A stretch of 64,000 nucleotides of DNA from Hyphomicrobiales bacterium (GCA_017304475.1 JAFKKV010000010.1:310001-374000), one strand, 5' to 3'; counted from the first letter of the stretch, positions 25,892 through 36,412 are shown. The notes: generated by a model from the sequence alone, not told the origin. Program-made: numbers and translations.

Positions 25892-28800
25892 ATGGCCATT
25901 CTCGCGCAGCTGCACCACGTCACGCGTTACCTCTACGACCGGCCGGTGGGCCTCGGCCCCCAGGTCATCAGGTTGCGCCCCGCGCCGCACAGCCGCACGA
26001 CGATCCCCAGCTATTCGCTCAAGGTCGTGCCCGAAAACCACTTCGTGAACTGGCAGCAGGACCCGCACGGCAACTGGCTGGCGCGTTTCGTCTTTCCGGA
26101 GAAGACCACCGAATTCTCGGTCACCGTCGATCTCACCGCCGACATGGCGGTGGTCAACCCGTTCGACTTCTTCATCGAGAGCTACGCCGAGACCTATCCC
26201 TTCGCCTATACGCCGGCGCTCGCCGAGGAACTGGCGCCCTATCTGGTGATCGAGCCCGCCGGCGCGCATTTCGAGAGCTATTTCGCGGCGATTCCGCGCG
26301 GACCGGTGCAGACGATCGATTTCCTGGTCGCGCTCAACCAGAAGCTCCAGAACGACATCAGCTATGTCATCCGCATGGAACCGGGCGTCCAGACTCCGGA
26401 CGAAACGCTCGAGCGCGCATCGGGCTCCTGCCGGGATTCGGCCTGGCTCCTGGTCCAGGTGGCGCGCCGTCTCGGTCTCGCCGCCCGCTTCGTCTCCGGC
26501 TATCTCATCCAGCTGAAGCCGGACCTCAAAGCGCTCGACGGCCCCGCCGGCACCGACAAGGACTTCACCGACCTGCACGCCTGGACCGAGATCTACATTC
26601 CCGGCGCCGGCTGGATCGGCCTCGACCCGACCTCGGGCCTGCTGTGCGGCGAGGGTCATATCCCGCTGGCGGCGACGCCGCATTTCCGTTCGGCTGCGCC
26701 AATTTCAGGCAATGTCGAGCCCGCCGAGGTGAGCTTCGCCTTCGACATGCGGGTCGACCGCATCGACGAGCGGCCGCGCGTCACCGCGCCTTTCTCGGAC
26801 GAAGCCTGGACCCGGCTCGATGCGCTCGGCGACAAGGTCGATGCCGACCTGGCAAGCCAGGACGTGCGGCTGACCATGGGCGGCGAGCCGACCTTCGTCT
26901 CGGTCGACGACTACGAAGGCGCCGAATGGAACACCGCCGCCGTCGGCCCGACCAAGCGCGAACGCGCCGACGAGCTGATCCGCCGTCTGCGTGACCTCTA
27001 CGCGCCGGGCGGCTTCCTGCATTACGGCCAGGGCAAGTGGTATCCCGGCGAGAGCCTGCCGCGCTGGACCTTCGCGCTCTACTGGCGTCGCGACGGCAAG
27101 CCGATCTGGAACGACGAGCGGCTGATCGCCAGGGAGACCGGCACCACCTCCATTTCCGTCGACGATGCCGGCGCGCTCGCGGCCGGTATCGCGACCCGGC
27201 TCGGCCTCGACGCCGAGGCGGCGGTGCCGGCCTATGAGGATCCGGCCCATTGGGTGCTCAAGGAGAGCGACCTGCCCGTCAATGTCGATGCGCTCGATTC
27301 CAAGCTCGAAGACGCCGAGGCGCGCGCCCGCATCGCCCGTGTATTCGAGCGCGGCCTGACCAAGCCGTCGGGTTTCGTGCTGCCGATCCAGCGCTGGAAT
27401 GCCGAGCCGGCCAAGCGGAACTGGATGACCGAGAAATGGAAGCTGCGGCGCGAGCGGCTGTTCCTGGTGCCCGGTGACAGCCCGGTTGGCTATCGCCTGC
27501 CGCTCGGCGCCCTGCCCCATGTGCCGCCGACATCCTACCCCTATGTCGTCGACGCCGATCCGGGCAGCGTGCCGGAGACCTTGCCCGATCCGCAGGTCAT
27601 CGAGGCCCAGGTCACCCAACGGGTCGCCGCCGAGCACGCGCGCGAGGCCGGCCGCGCCGAGCAGGTCGAGCAAATCATTTCGGGCGACAATGCGGTCCGC
27701 ACCGCCCTGGCGGTCGAGCCGCGCGACGGCCGGCTCTGTGTCTTCATGCCGCCGACCGAAAGGCTGGAGGACTATCTCGAGCTCCTCGCCGCGACCGAGG
27801 CCACCGCCCGGTCGCTCGGGCTCGCCGTCCATGTCGAGGGCTATCCGCCGCCGACCGACCCGCGCCTCAATGTGGTGAAGGTCACCCCCGACCCCGGCGT
27901 CATCGAGGTCAATGTCCATCCGGCGGCATCCTGGCGCGACTGCGTGGCGATCACCCAGGGGCTCTACGAGGAAGCCCGGCTGTCACGGCTCGGCACTGAG
28001 AAGTTCATGCTCGACGGCCGCCATACCGGCACCGGCGGCGGCAATCACGTGGTGGTCGGCGGTGCCAGGCCGTCGGACAGCCCGTTCCTGCGCCGGCCCG
28101 ACCTGTTGAAGAGCCTGGTGCTCTACTGGCAGCGCCATCCCTCCCTGTCCTACCTGTTCTCGGGCATGTTCATCGGCCCGACCAGCCAGGCGCCGCGCGT
28201 CGACGAGGCGCGCCATGACGGACTCTACGAGCTCGAGATCGCCATGAGCATGGTGCCGAAGCCGGGTGACGGCGTGGCCCCCCTGCCCTGGCAGGTCGAC
28301 CGCCTGTTCCGCAACCTGCTGGTCGATTCCACCGGCAATACCCATCGCACCGAATTGTGCATCGACAAGCTGTTCTCGCCCGACAGCCCCTCCGGGCGCC
28401 TCGGCCTGGTCGAGTTCCGCGGCTTCGAAATGCCGCCCGACCCGCGCATGAGCCTTGCCCAGCAATTGCTGATCCGCGCCATCATCGCCTGGGTCTGGCG
28501 CGAGCCGCAGGACGGCCCGCTGGCCCGCTGGGGCACCGCGCTGCATGACCGCTTCATGCTGCCGCATTTCGTCTGGGAGGACTTTCTCGGCGTGCTCGCC
28601 GATCTCGACCGGGCCGGCTATGCCGTCGATCCCGCCTGGTTCGAGGCGCAATACGAATTTCGCTTTCCGCTGGCCGGCATGGTCGACCATGCCGGCGTCA
28701 GGCTGGAGCTGCGCCAGGCGCTCGAGCCCTGGCACGTCATGGGCGAGGAAGGTGCGATCGGCGGCACCGTGCGTTTCGTCGATTCGTCCGTCGAACGCCT

Positions 28801-29212
28801 GCAGGTGAAGGTCACCGGGGTCCAGCCGGAGCGCCATGTCGTCACCTGCAATGGCCGTCCGGTTCCGCTGACCTCGACCGGCCGCAGCGGCGAATATGTC
28901 GGTGGCGTCCGTTTCAAGGCCTGGAAGCCGGCCTCCGGCCTGCACCCGACCATTCCGGTCCATGCGCCCCTGACCTTCGACATCGTCGACGCCTGGAGCC
29001 GGCGCTCGCGCGGCGGCTGCGTCTATCACGTCGCCCATCCCGGCGGCCGCAATTACGAGACCTTCCCGGTCAATTCCTATGAGGCGGAAGCGCGCCGGCG
29101 CGCCCGTTTCCAGGACCACGGCCACACGCCCGGGCTGGTCGATCCGCCGAAGCCGGAGCGCACCGGCGATTTTCCCGTCACCCTCGACTTGCGCCGCCCG
29201 CCGGTTCATTGA
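25892..29212 (+). CDS. Transglutaminase-like protein with DUF2126 domain
   Basis: 1106-aa two-part protein. Residues 1-90: bacterial transglutaminase N-terminal domain; about 150-260: transglutaminase-like core with the Cys-His-Asp triad visible as Cys180 ([10 protein letters not shown]), His229 (DLHAWTEIY) and Asp245 (GLDPTSG). The remaining 800 residues are DUF2126 (COG4196), containing [13 protein letters not shown] and [16 protein letters not shown], which resembles glutamine-synthetase/amidoligase-like families. ATG at 25892 begins the conserved [13 protein letters not shown]; an in-frame start at 25841 is less likely. First gene of a three-gene operon; an ATP-grasp/alpha-E fusion follows 23 bp later. 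Comparative genomics predicts peptide or amide metabolism; no reaction is established to my knowledge. Confidence 0.9.
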   Translation: MAILAQLHHVTRYLYDRPVGLGPQVIRLRPAPHSRTTIPSYSLKVVPENHFVNWQQDPHGNWLARFVFPEKTTEFSVTVDLTADMAVVNPFDFFIESYAETYPFAYTPALAEELAPYLVIEPAGAHFESYFAAIPRGPVQTIDFLVALNQKLQNDISYVIRMEPGVQTPDETLERASGSCRDSAWLLVQVARRLGLAARFVSGYLIQLKPDLKALDGPAGTDKDFTDLHAWTEIYIPGAGWIGLDPTSGLLCGEGHIPLAATPHFRSAAPISGNVEPAEVSFAFDMRVDRIDERPRVTAPFSDEAWTRLDALGDKVDADLASQDVRLTMGGEPTFVSVDDYEGAEWNTAAVGPTKRERADELIRRLRDLYAPGGFLHYGQGKWYPGESLPRWTFALYWRRDGKPIWNDERLIARETGTTSISVDDAGALAAGIATRLGLDAEAAVPAYEDPAHWVLKESDLPVNVDALDSKLEDAEARARIARVFERGLTKPSGFVLPIQRWNAEPAKRNWMTEKWKLRRERLFLVPGDSPVGYRLPLGALPHVPPTSYPYVVDADPGSVPETLPDPQVIEAQVTQRVAAEHAREAGRAEQVEQIISGDNAVRTALAVEPRDGRLCVFMPPTERLEDYLELLAATEATARSLGLAVHVEGYPPPTDPRLNVVKVTPDPGVIEVNVHPAASWRDCVAITQGLYEEARLSRLGTEKFMLDGRHTGTGGGNHVVVGGARPSDSPFLRRPDLLKSLVLYWQRHPSLSYLFSGMFIGPTSQAPRVDEARHDGLYELEIAMSMVPKPGDGVAPLPWQVDRLFRNLLVDSTGNTHRTELCIDKLFSPDSPSGRLGLVEFRGFEMPPDPRMSLAQQLLIRAIIAWVWREPQDGPLARWGTALHDRFMLPHFVWEDFLGVLADLDRAGYAVDPAWFEAQYEFRFPLAGMVDHAGVRLELRQALEPWHVMGEEGAIGGTVRFVDSSVERLQVKVTGVQPERHVVTCNGRPVPLTSTGRSGEYVGGVRFKAWKPASGLHPTIPVHAPLTFDIVDAWSRRSRGGCVYHVAHPGGRNYETFPVNSYEAEARRRARFQDHGHTPGLVDPPKPERTGDFPVTLDLRRPPVH

Positions 29213-29235
29213 GCCGGCAGCGGGAAATCTCCACC

Positions 29236-31743
29236 ATGACCTTGCGCGGACCACGCTCCACCGACACCAGAGCCGAACGCATCCTGGCGCTTCTGGCCCA
29301 TTACCAGCCCCTGCCCGGGATCTATGACGAGATCCTGGACGACCGGGGCGAACCGCGCGAGCACTGGAAACCGGTGCTGGCGAGCCTTGCCGATCTCGGT
29401 CCGCGCGAACTCGACCGGCGTTTTTCCACGGCCGACCGCTACCTGCGCGACAGCGGCGTTTTCTACCGGGTCTATGGCGACCAGACCGGCGCCGAACGCA
29501 CCTGGCCGCTCGCCCATGTGCCGCTGGTCATCGCCCCGGAGGAGTGGCGCAAGCTCTCGGCCGGTCTCGCCGAACGCGCCGAACTCCTGGAAACGACGCT
29601 CGCCGACCTGTTCGGCCCGGGCGACCTGGTCCGCGACGGCCTGCTGCCGGCTGCCGCCTTTGCCGGCTCGCCGGATTTCCTGCGCCCGATGGTCGGGGTC
29701 AAGCCGCGCGGCGGCGAGCATCTCTGGCTCTACGCCGCCGATGTCGGCCGTGGGCCCGACGGCCGCTGGTGGGTGCTCGGCGACCGCGCCCAGGCGCCGT
29801 CGGGCGCCGGCTATGCGCTGCAGAACCGGCTCGCCATGGCCCGCTCGCTGCCGGAAATCTACCGCACCTTGCCGGTCGAACGGCTCGCCGGCTTTTTCCA
29901 GGCGATGCGCGCGCAGTTCTCGGCACTGGCCGCCGGCACCGAATCGCGTGTCGCGATGCTCACCCCCGGGCCGCTGAACGAAACCTATTTCGAGCATGCC
30001 TATCTCGCCCGCTATCTCGGCTTCCTCTTGACCGAGGGTGCCGACCTCACCGTCCGCGACGACACGCTCTACATCCGCACGGTCTCCGGCCTGAAGCGGC
30101 TGGAAATGGTCTGGCGCCGGCTCGACGCCGACTTCGCCGATCCGCTCGAACTCAATCCGCGCTCCCATCTCGGCGTCGCGGGGCTTGCCGGCGCGCTGCG
30201 CGCCGGCAAGGTGACGCTCGCCAATGCGCTCGGTTCCGGCGTTGCCGAGGCGCGCGCGCTGCTCGCCTTCCTGCCGGCGATCGCGCGTCATCGCCTCGGC
30301 CGCGAGCTGCAATTGCCGCATATCGCCACCTGGTGGTGCGGCCAGCCGCTCGAACGCGGCGCGGTCATTGCCGATCTCGACAGCTTCGTGGTGGCGCCGG
30401 CCTTCGGCCAGACCGTTCCGGGCGTGCTCGACGACGGCCCGGTCCTGGCCGGCGACCTCTCGGCCGACGCCAAGCTGAAGCTTGCCGAGGAGATGCGCCT
30501 GCGCGGCTCGGATTTCGTCGCCCAGGAGGTGGTCAAGCTCTCGACCATGCCGGTCTGGCGTGACGGCTATCTGGAGCCACGGCCCTTCATCCTCAGGCTG
30601 TTCCTCGCCAAGGTCGACGGCCGCTGGACGGTCATGCCCGGCGGCTTCTGCCGTGTCGGCGACCGCATCGACGCCCGCGCCGTGACGATGCAGCGCGACG
30701 GCCGCTCCGCCGATGTCTGTGTGCTCGCCGATGGCCCGGTCGACGAAACGACCTTGCTGCCCACCCCGGACAAGGTGGAACTGCGCCGCTCGACCGCCTC
30801 GCTGCCGAGCCGCGCCGCCGACAATCTCTACTGGCTCGCCCGCTACATGGAGCGCGCCGAAGCGACCCTCAGGCTGGTCCGGGCGCTCGGCGACCAGATC
30901 GGCACCGGCCAGTCGATGGCCGGCGAGGCGGTGCGCCGTATCGTCGACCTGCTCGGCGCCTGGGAGGCGCTGCCACGCGACCACATCATCACCGACCCCG
31001 CCGCGGTCGCCGCCACCGTGCTGCACGGCCAGACATCGGGCAGCCTGGTCGCGCTGACCCAGGCGGCCAGGGGGGCAGCCTCGGTCATTCGCGACCGCTT
31101 CTCCCCCGATGCCTGGTTGACCATCACCGATCTCGTCGCGCTCGCCGGCAAGGCCTCGGCCGGCACCGCCGACACCGACATCTTCGACCGGGCGGATACC
31201 GGACTGCGCATTGCCGCGGCCTTTTCCGGCCTGGCGCAGGAGAACATGAACCAGCTGGCCGGCTGGCGCTTCCTGTCCATCGGCAAGCGGGTCGAACGGG
31301 CACTCGCGACCTGCCGGGCGACCCGCCAGTTCGCCGATCCGAAAATCGGCGCCGCCGGCCTCGACGTGCTGCTCAGTCTCGCCGACAGCCAGATCACCTA
31401 TCGCCGCCGCTATGTGATGGTCGCCGCCCGCGCGCCCGTGCTCGATCTGGTCCTGCTCGATCCGAACAATCCCCGCTCGGTGGCCTTCCAGGTCGAACGG
31501 ATCAGCCAGCACCTGAAGGCCTTGCCCTTGCATTCCTCGGACGGACGGCTGAACAGCGCCGAAAAGCTGATCGCCCGCGTCCTGGTCGAATTGCAGACGG
31601 CCGATGCCCACACCCTGGATTCCCGGCAGATCCTGACGCTCGAGCAACGGCTGATGGATCTGTCGGATGAGGTTTCCGGCCAATATTTCACCCATCGCGA
31701 GGCCGAACGGCCGATGAGCGCGGACGCGGACGAGATTCAGTGA
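29236..31743 (+). CDS. Circularly permuted ATP-grasp / alpha-E domain fusion
   Basis: 835-aa fusion. Residues 1-500: circularly permuted ATP-grasp (COG2308; RVYGDQTGAERTWPLAHVPL near 70, MLTPGPLNETYFEHAYLARY near 240, TMPVWRDGYLEPRPFILRLF near 440). Residues 515-830: alpha-E helical domain (COG2307; RAADNLYWLARYMERAEATLR near 527). In many bacteria these are two adjacent genes; here they are fused. ATG at 29236 is preferred, but a TTG at 29209 would overlap the upstream stop and is possible. It ends in TGATG, overlapping the next start by one base. Predicted to form an amide or peptide bond with ATP; substrate unknown. Confidence 0.9.
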   Translation: MTLRGPRSTDTRAERILALLAHYQPLPGIYDEILDDRGEPREHWKPVLASLADLGPRELDRRFSTADRYLRDSGVFYRVYGDQTGAERTWPLAHVPLVIAPEEWRKLSAGLAERAELLETTLADLFGPGDLVRDGLLPAAAFAGSPDFLRPMVGVKPRGGEHLWLYAADVGRGPDGRWWVLGDRAQAPSGAGYALQNRLAMARSLPEIYRTLPVERLAGFFQAMRAQFSALAAGTESRVAMLTPGPLNETYFEHAYLARYLGFLLTEGADLTVRDDTLYIRTVSGLKRLEMVWRRLDADFADPLELNPRSHLGVAGLAGALRAGKVTLANALGSGVAEARALLAFLPAIARHRLGRELQLPHIATWWCGQPLERGAVIADLDSFVVAPAFGQTVPGVLDDGPVLAGDLSADAKLKLAEEMRLRGSDFVAQEVVKLSTMPVWRDGYLEPRPFILRLFLAKVDGRWTVMPGGFCRVGDRIDARAVTMQRDGRSADVCVLADGPVDETTLLPTPDKVELRRSTASLPSRAADNLYWLARYMERAEATLRLVRALGDQIGTGQSMAGEAVRRIVDLLGAWEALPRDHIITDPAAVAATVLHGQTSGSLVALTQAARGAASVIRDRFSPDAWLTITDLVALAGKASAGTADTDIFDRADTGLRIAAAFSGLAQENMNQLAGWRFLSIGKRVERALATCRATRQFADPKIGAAGLDVLLSLADSQITYRRRYVMVAARAPVLDLVLLDPNNPRSVAFQVERISQHLKALPLHSSDGRLNSAEKLIARVLVELQTADAHTLDSRQILTLEQRLMDLSDEVSGQYFTHREAERPMSADADEIQ

Positions 31744-32624
31744 TGATCTACGAAATCCGCCAGGTCGCCGACTACACCTATGCCGCTCCGGTCGCCGCTG
31801 CCCAGCACGTGCTGCGCGTCGTGCCGGTCGATCGCCTCGGCCAGCGCGTCATCGCCTGGGACCTGTCGATCTCGCCCAAACCGACGCAGCGGCGCGATAC
31901 CACCGACTTCTTCGGCAATCACGTGGTCTTTCTCAATTTCGAGACCCCGCACAGCAAGATCAAGATCGACACCCGTGCCCGCGTGGCGATCGCCGGGCGC
32001 AGCCGACCGCTGCCCGGCATGGATCCGCCTTGGGAGCGGGTGCGCGAGACCGCCTTCGCATCCGCCGATATCTCGCCGGCATCGCCCGTCCATGCCCTGT
32101 TCGCCAGCCGCCACGTGCCGCGCGACCCGACGATCCGCGCCTATGCCACGGCGAGCTTTCCGCCCGGCCGGCCGATCCTGGATGCGGCCTTCGATCTCGC
32201 CCTGCGCATCCATGCCGATTTCACCTATGACACCGAGGCGACCGAGAACGACACGCCGGCGGCCGCCGCCTTCGCCATGCGCCGCGGCGTCTGCCAGGAC
32301 TTCGCCCATATCATGATCTCGGGCCTGCGTGGCCTGGGGCTGCCGGCCGCCTATGTCAGCGGCTATCTGCGCACCAACCCGCCGCCGGGCCAGCCGCGTC
32401 TCGAAGGAGCCGACGCGACCCATGCCTGGGTATCGGTCTGGTGCGGGCCGGAGCTCGGCTGGTGGGGGCTCGATCCGACCAATGGTCTGATCGTCGACCG
32501 CGACCATATCGTGCTGGCGGTCGGCCGCGACTTCGCCGATGTCGCGCCCAATGGCGGCGTGCTGGTCACCTCGGGCGACCACGACATCGCGGTCGCCGTC
32601 GACGTCAAGCCGGTGGCGGCCTGA
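31743..32624 (+). CDS. Transglutaminase family protein
   Basis: 293-aa transglutaminase-like cysteine peptidase (COG1305). N-terminal beta domain (MIYEIRQVADYTYA) then the catalytic core with the triad visible as Cys184 (RRGVCQDFAH), His227 (ATHAWVSVW) and Asp244 (GLDPTNG). No signal peptide, so it acts in the cytoplasm like its two upstream partners. The ATG overlaps the ATP-grasp stop by one base; a GTG immediately upstream (31740) is an alternative. Probably hydrolyses or transfers the product of the ATP-grasp enzyme. Confidence 0.92.
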   Translation: MIYEIRQVADYTYAAPVAAAQHVLRVVPVDRLGQRVIAWDLSISPKPTQRRDTTDFFGNHVVFLNFETPHSKIKIDTRARVAIAGRSRPLPGMDPPWERVRETAFASADISPASPVHALFASRHVPRDPTIRAYATASFPPGRPILDAAFDLALRIHADFTYDTEATENDTPAAAAFAMRRGVCQDFAHIMISGLRGLGLPAAYVSGYLRTNPPPGQPRLEGADATHAWVSVWCGPELGWWGLDPTNGLIVDRDHIVLAVGRDFADVAPNGGVLVTSGDHDIAVAVDVKPVAA

Positions 32625-32626
32625 CG

Positions 32627-32656
32627 CCGGGCCTTGCCCGGGCCGGTCAGGCCCGG
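32627..32656. terminator. Overlapping GC hairpins between convergent operons
   Basis: Two alternative perfect stems: CCGGGC-CTT-GCCCGG (32627-32641) and CCGGGCC-GGTCA-GGCCCGG (32638-32656). They lie between the transglutaminase stop and the convergent LtrA gene, overlapping the LtrA stop codon. There is no U tract, so Rho-assisted or bidirectional termination is inferred. Confidence 0.45.
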
Positions 32657-33852
32657 TGCGCTTCGGCCTCCCCCGATGTCAGCGACAGCCATTCCCAGAT
32701 CGCCGCCAGCACGAGCACCCCTGTCGTCACCAGCGACAGGGCGAGCGGCGTGAACAGGTGGAACTGGAACTCGGTCGCGCCGATCAGGGCCAGCAAGGCG
32801 AGGCCGACCAGATGGGATAGCGGAAAATAGGGCGCGCTCAGCCATTTGAACCAGCCATTGCCCGCGAGGAACAAGGCCGGCGCGCCGACGATCGCCAGCA
32901 GCGCCGGCAGTTCCACATGACCTCCGGGATGGGCCAGCACCAGTTCGTCGGCAACCGCCGCGACGATGACCCCGGCGACGATGACGATGTGCAGATAGGT
33001 GTAACCGACACGCGCCACGCGCCCCGGATCGGCGGCGTGGGCGATATGATGGGTGCCGCGCTCGGCGCCGATGGCGAAATAGACCCACCACATGGCCGCC
33101 GTGCCGACAAAGGCCGAGACGAGCGCGGCGACCGTGGTCACGGTGACAGCCGATTTCTCGAAGGTCGAACCGGTGATGATCAGCGACTCACCGAGCGCGA
33201 TCAGGACGAACAGGCTGCAGCGCTCGGCCATGTGGTGGCCGTCGACATCCCAGTCGGCGGTGGTCGAGCGGTCGAGTTTCGGCACCCAGAACCCGGTCCA
33301 GGGCGCGAGATATTCAAGGCCGATCGCGATGGCCCAGAGCGCCAGCCGCGCATTGCCCTCGGCCAGGCCTCCGGCGATCCAGAACAGCCCTGAAAGCACC
33401 AGCCAGGACAGGATGCGCTGAAAATTGCGCCTGTTGCTTTCGCTCGCCAGGCCGGTGGCACAGACGCAGAAAGCGGTGCGACCGACCTGCATGAAGACAT
33501 AGGCTCCGGCAAAGGCCAGCCCGCCCGCGCCGAAGGCCGAGGGGATCGAGATCGACATGACCAGGCCGGCCAGCATGAGCACGAACAGCGCCACGCGCAC
33601 CGGCATGCGGTCGGGATCGAGCCAATTGGTCGACCAGGTCGTGTAGACCCAGACCCACCAGACCGCGAAGAACAGCAATGTGGTCTCGACCAGGCCGGCC
33701 AGGGTCAACTTGTGCAGCAGGCCGTGGGAAAGCTGCGTGATGGCGAAGACGAAGACGAGATCGAAGAACAGCTCGATCGATGTCACCCGGCCTCTTTGCG
33801 CCGACGTCTTGTCGCGCAGGAGGCCGGCATGCCTGAACAGCGAAACCATCAT
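32647..33852 (-). CDS. Low temperature requirement A (LtrA)-like membrane protein
   Basis: 401-aa polytopic membrane protein, about ten or more hydrophobic helices, of the LtrA family (Pfam PF06772). Diagnostic motifs: VTSIELFFDLVFVFAITQLS near residue 23, TTWSTNWLDPDRMPVR near 71, HHMAERCSLFVLIALGESL near 207. The family was named from a Listeria cold-growth mutant; the molecular function is not known. An alternative start is the second Met. Divergently placed neighbours do not clarify its role. Confidence 0.9.
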   Translation of the reverse strand: MMVSLFRHAGLLRDKTSAQRGRVTSIELFFDLVFVFAITQLSHGLLHKLTLAGLVETTLLFFAVWWVWVYTTWSTNWLDPDRMPVRVALFVLMLAGLVMSISIPSAFGAGGLAFAGAYVFMQVGRTAFCVCATGLASESNRRNFQRILSWLVLSGLFWIAGGLAEGNARLALWAIAIGLEYLAPWTGFWVPKLDRSTTADWDVDGHHMAERCSLFVLIALGESLIITGSTFEKSAVTVTTVAALVSAFVGTAAMWWVYFAIGAERGTHHIAHAADPGRVARVGYTYLHIVIVAGVIVAAVADELVLAHPGGHVELPALLAIVGAPALFLAGNGWFKWLSAPYFPLSHLVGLALLALIGATEFQFHLFTPLALSLVTTGVLVLAAIWEWLSLTSGEAEAHRA

Positions 33853-33913
33853 TCACCTGCCCGTTTGAGCCGTGCCGGCGGGAGCGGAACGCCGCCCCGG
33901 CGAGCGGCTCGAT

Positions 33914-34180
33914 TCAAGAGAATTTCCACCAGATGAACAGGCCGGCCAGGGCCGGCAAGCCGAAGACCAGGGCGAGGATCGGCGCTTCCGCGGCAACCGA
34001 ATAGCCGGCGCGCGACACCCCGATCCACATGTTCACCACGGCACAGACGAGCCAGACCGGCAGGAAGATCTTGACGGCGGTGCCGATCGCGCCGCTGGCA
34101 TCCCCGCCGAAGAACCGGGCCACGAGCACGAACAGTGCGAGCGCCAGGAGGCCGCCCGCGATCACGATCACCGTATGCAT
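33914..34180 (-). CDS. Small three-helix membrane protein, unknown function
   Basis: 88 aa, with hydrophobic segments about residues 3-20, 33-52 and 65-84. ATG at 34180 (MHTVIVIAGG) is chosen because it puts the first helix at the N terminus; an upstream in-frame start at 34243 adds 21 polar residues. Similar small proteins occur in Rhizobiales without a named function. It lies 61 bp upstream of the LtrA-like gene on the same strand. Confidence 0.65.
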   Translation of the reverse strand: MHTVIVIAGGLLALALFVLVARFFGGDASGAIGTAVKIFLPVWLVCAVVNMWIGVSRAGYSVAAEAPILALVFGLPALAGLFIWWKFS

Positions 34181-34268
34181 GCCCGCCACCCCTTCAACCG
34201 CCGATGCGGGAGCGATGATCGGGGGATCGGCGCGGCCGGTCAACCAGCCGGCCGCCCCGAGGCCCGCC

Positions 34269-35069
34269 TCAGGCCTTCGGCTTCCACAGCCGGCCGATGT
34301 CGAAGCGCGCCATGTCGTCGATCAGCTTGACGAAATTGGCCGCCTGGAATTCGGCGGTCTGGCGCCCCTTCTCGGCCGTCGCCAGCGAGGCGTCGCCCGC
34401 CGTGCCGTCGGGATGAATGTCCTGGGCGATCCAGCCGAAGGCATGGTTCACCGTCGGCCTGAGATAGGTGAACTCCTTCTCCATGCCCACCATGATCGGC
34501 TCGAACAGCTTCGCCTGGCTCATATCGACCAGGTCCGGACGGAAATGCAGCATCAGCGAGGTCTCGACGTCGCCGCCATGAATGCCGTGATTGATGTCGA
34601 GCTCGCCGAACAGACCCTTGGGCCTGCCGAAGGCGGTCCAGCTCGACACGACCGCGAGCTGGCCGCAGCGGATGCGCAGTTCGCGCGCCACTACCTTCAT
34701 CGGATCGAGATTGCCGCCATGGGAGGTCATCAGCAGGATCTTGTCGATGCCGGCGCGCTTGACGCTCTCGCCGATCTCAATCCAGGAGCGCAGCACGCTT
34801 TCCGCCGACAAGGTCAGCGTGCCCTTTGAATGAATATGCTCGTTCGACTTGGCCACCGCCTCGATCGGCAGGAACAGCGCGGTGACGTCGGCGCCGACGA
34901 GCGGAAACGCCGTCTCGATCATGCCCTTCATGATGCTGGTATCGGTGGAGACCGGCAGATGCGGGCCGTGCTGTTCGATGGCGGCAAGCGGCAGGACGGC
35001 GACCGTGCGAGCGGGATCCAGGCGATCGAAGTCGGTGGTCTTCAGGTCACCCCAGTGGCGTGACGGCAT
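34269..35069 (-). CDS. Creatininase-family amidohydrolase
   Basis: 266-aa metal-dependent amidohydrolase of the creatininase fold, which includes creatininase, formylamide hydrolases of riboflavin synthesis and sarcosine- or hydantoin-related enzymes. Metal and catalytic residues seen: Glu32 and His34 (IEQHGPHLPV), Asp43 (STDTS), His117 (TSHGGN) and Glu169 (GGDVETS). Divergent from a metallohydrolase gene across 142 bp. With the ureido/ring hydrolases downstream it suggests use of cyclic or N-formyl nitrogen compounds; true creatinine hydrolysis is not demonstrated. Confidence 0.88.
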   Translation of the reverse strand: MPSRHWGDLKTTDFDRLDPARTVAVLPLAAIEQHGPHLPVSTDTSIMKGMIETAFPLVGADVTALFLPIEAVAKSNEHIHSKGTLTLSAESVLRSWIEIGESVKRAGIDKILLMTSHGGNLDPMKVVARELRIRCGQLAVVSSWTAFGRPKGLFGELDINHGIHGGDVETSLMLHFRPDLVDMSQAKLFEPIMVGMEKEFTYLRPTVNHAFGWIAQDIHPDGTAGDASLATAEKGRQTAEFQAANFVKLIDDMARFDIGRLWKPKA

Positions 35070-35211
35070 GGGAGGTCTCCAGAAACGAACGGTGTTGGCG
35101 GTTGCGCAAGCCGGTCGACCGCGCGCAATCTCCTACGCAATCGCCGGCCGGGGCCCATGGCTTCGCATGGTTCGCGCCGGCAGCAAAGTTCCAGAGAGCG
35201 GGAGTGCCTTG

Positions 35212-36384
35212 ATGAATTTCGACCTGATCCTGCGCGGTGGCCGCGTGATCGACCCCTCGCAGAAGCTCGACGGCGTGCGCGACGTCGGCTTTGCCGGCGG
35301 CAAGGTGGCGGCGGTCGCCAAGGACCTGAAGCCTGGATCGGGCACCGAAATCCGCGACGTCTCCGGCTATATCGTCACGCCCGGGCTGATCGACCTGCAC
35401 ACCCATGTCTATTGGGGCGGTACCTCACTCGGCATCGACGCCGAGGATTTCTGCCGGACCTCCGGCGTCACCACGGCGATCGACACCGGCTCGGCCGGCC
35501 CCGGCAACTGGATGGGCTTCCGCAAGCATGTCATCGAGAAGAGCCAGGTGCGCATCCTGGCCTATCTGCATGTCAGCCACGCCGGCATCTATGGCTTCGA
35601 CAAGCGGGTGATGGTCGGCGAGAGCCGCGAGATCATGCATATGAACCCGATCGACTGCGTCGAGGTCGCCGACAAGAATCGCGACCTGATCGTCGGCATC
35701 AAGGTGCGTGTCGGCCTGCACGCCTCGGGCACCAATGGCGAGAGCGCGCTCGATCTGGCGCTGCAGGTCGCCAACGAGGTCGGCATGCCCTTGATGTGCC
35801 ACATCGACCATCCGCCGCCGTCCTACGAGCATGTCATCGGCCGCCTGCGCCCCGGCGACGTGCTGACCCATGCCTTCCGGCCGTTCCCCAATGCGCCCTG
35901 CACGGCGCAGGGAGCGATCAAGCCGGAGGTCATCGCGGCACGCAAGAAGGGCGTCATCTTCGACATCGGCCACGGCAAGGGCTCGTTCTCGTTCAAGACC
36001 ACGCGCAACATGCTGGCCGGCGGCTTCGAGCCGGACGTGATCTCCTCCGACGTCCACTCGCTGTGCATCGAAGGGCCGGCCTTCGACCAGGTCACCACCT
36101 TGTCGAAATTCCTGGTCATGGGCATGCCGCTCGACCGGGTGATCGCGGCCTCCACCGTCAATGCCGCCATGGCGCTGAAGCGCCCCGAGCTCGGCAGCCT
36201 GAAGCCCGGCTCGGTGGGCGATGCCACCATCCTGACCATCAAGGAAGGCCGCTTCGACTATGTCGACGTGGTCGGCGAACACCTGATCGCCGACAAGAAG
36301 ATCGTCTCCGAAGGCACCGTCATCGGCGGCAAGTGGTGGCATCCGAAGCGTTCGAACAAGTTCAAGAAGCTGGCGACCGCCTGA
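35212..36384 (+). CDS. Amidohydrolase/deacetylase family metallohydrolase (dihydroorotase-like)
   Basis: 390-aa cyclic-amidohydrolase-fold enzyme resembling the EF_0837/AHA_3915 group. Binuclear metal ligands visible: His63 and His65 (DLHTHVYWGG), carboxylatable Lys164 (VGIKVRV), His197/His200 (CHIDHPP), His220 (LTHAFRPF), Asp280 (ISSDVHS). ATG at 35212 with GGGAG at 35200-35204 is the start; the frame is open far upstream but without conserved sequence. Divergent from the creatininase-like gene, hence likely co-regulated. It could open a lactam, hydantoin or N-acyl bond. Confidence 0.88.
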   Translation: MNFDLILRGGRVIDPSQKLDGVRDVGFAGGKVAAVAKDLKPGSGTEIRDVSGYIVTPGLIDLHTHVYWGGTSLGIDAEDFCRTSGVTTAIDTGSAGPGNWMGFRKHVIEKSQVRILAYLHVSHAGIYGFDKRVMVGESREIMHMNPIDCVEVADKNRDLIVGIKVRVGLHASGTNGESALDLALQVANEVGMPLMCHIDHPPPSYEHVIGRLRPGDVLTHAFRPFPNAPCTAQGAIKPEVIAARKKGVIFDIGHGKGSFSFKTTRNMLAGGFEPDVISSDVHSLCIEGPAFDQVTTLSKFLVMGMPLDRVIAASTVNAAMALKRPELGSLKPGSVGDATILTIKEGRFDYVDVVGEHLIADKKIVSEGTVIGGKWWHPKRSNKFKKLATA

Positions 36385-36391
36385 GCCGCGG

Positions 36392-36412
36392 CCGGGCGGT
36401 CAAGCCGCCCGG
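36392..36412. terminator. Perfect 8-bp hairpin between convergent genes
   Basis: CCGGGCGG-TCAAG-CCGCCCGG, in the gap between the metallohydrolase stop and the convergent chemoreceptor gene, and overlapping the chemoreceptor stop codon. No T tract. Probably a bidirectional terminator. Confidence 0.5.
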
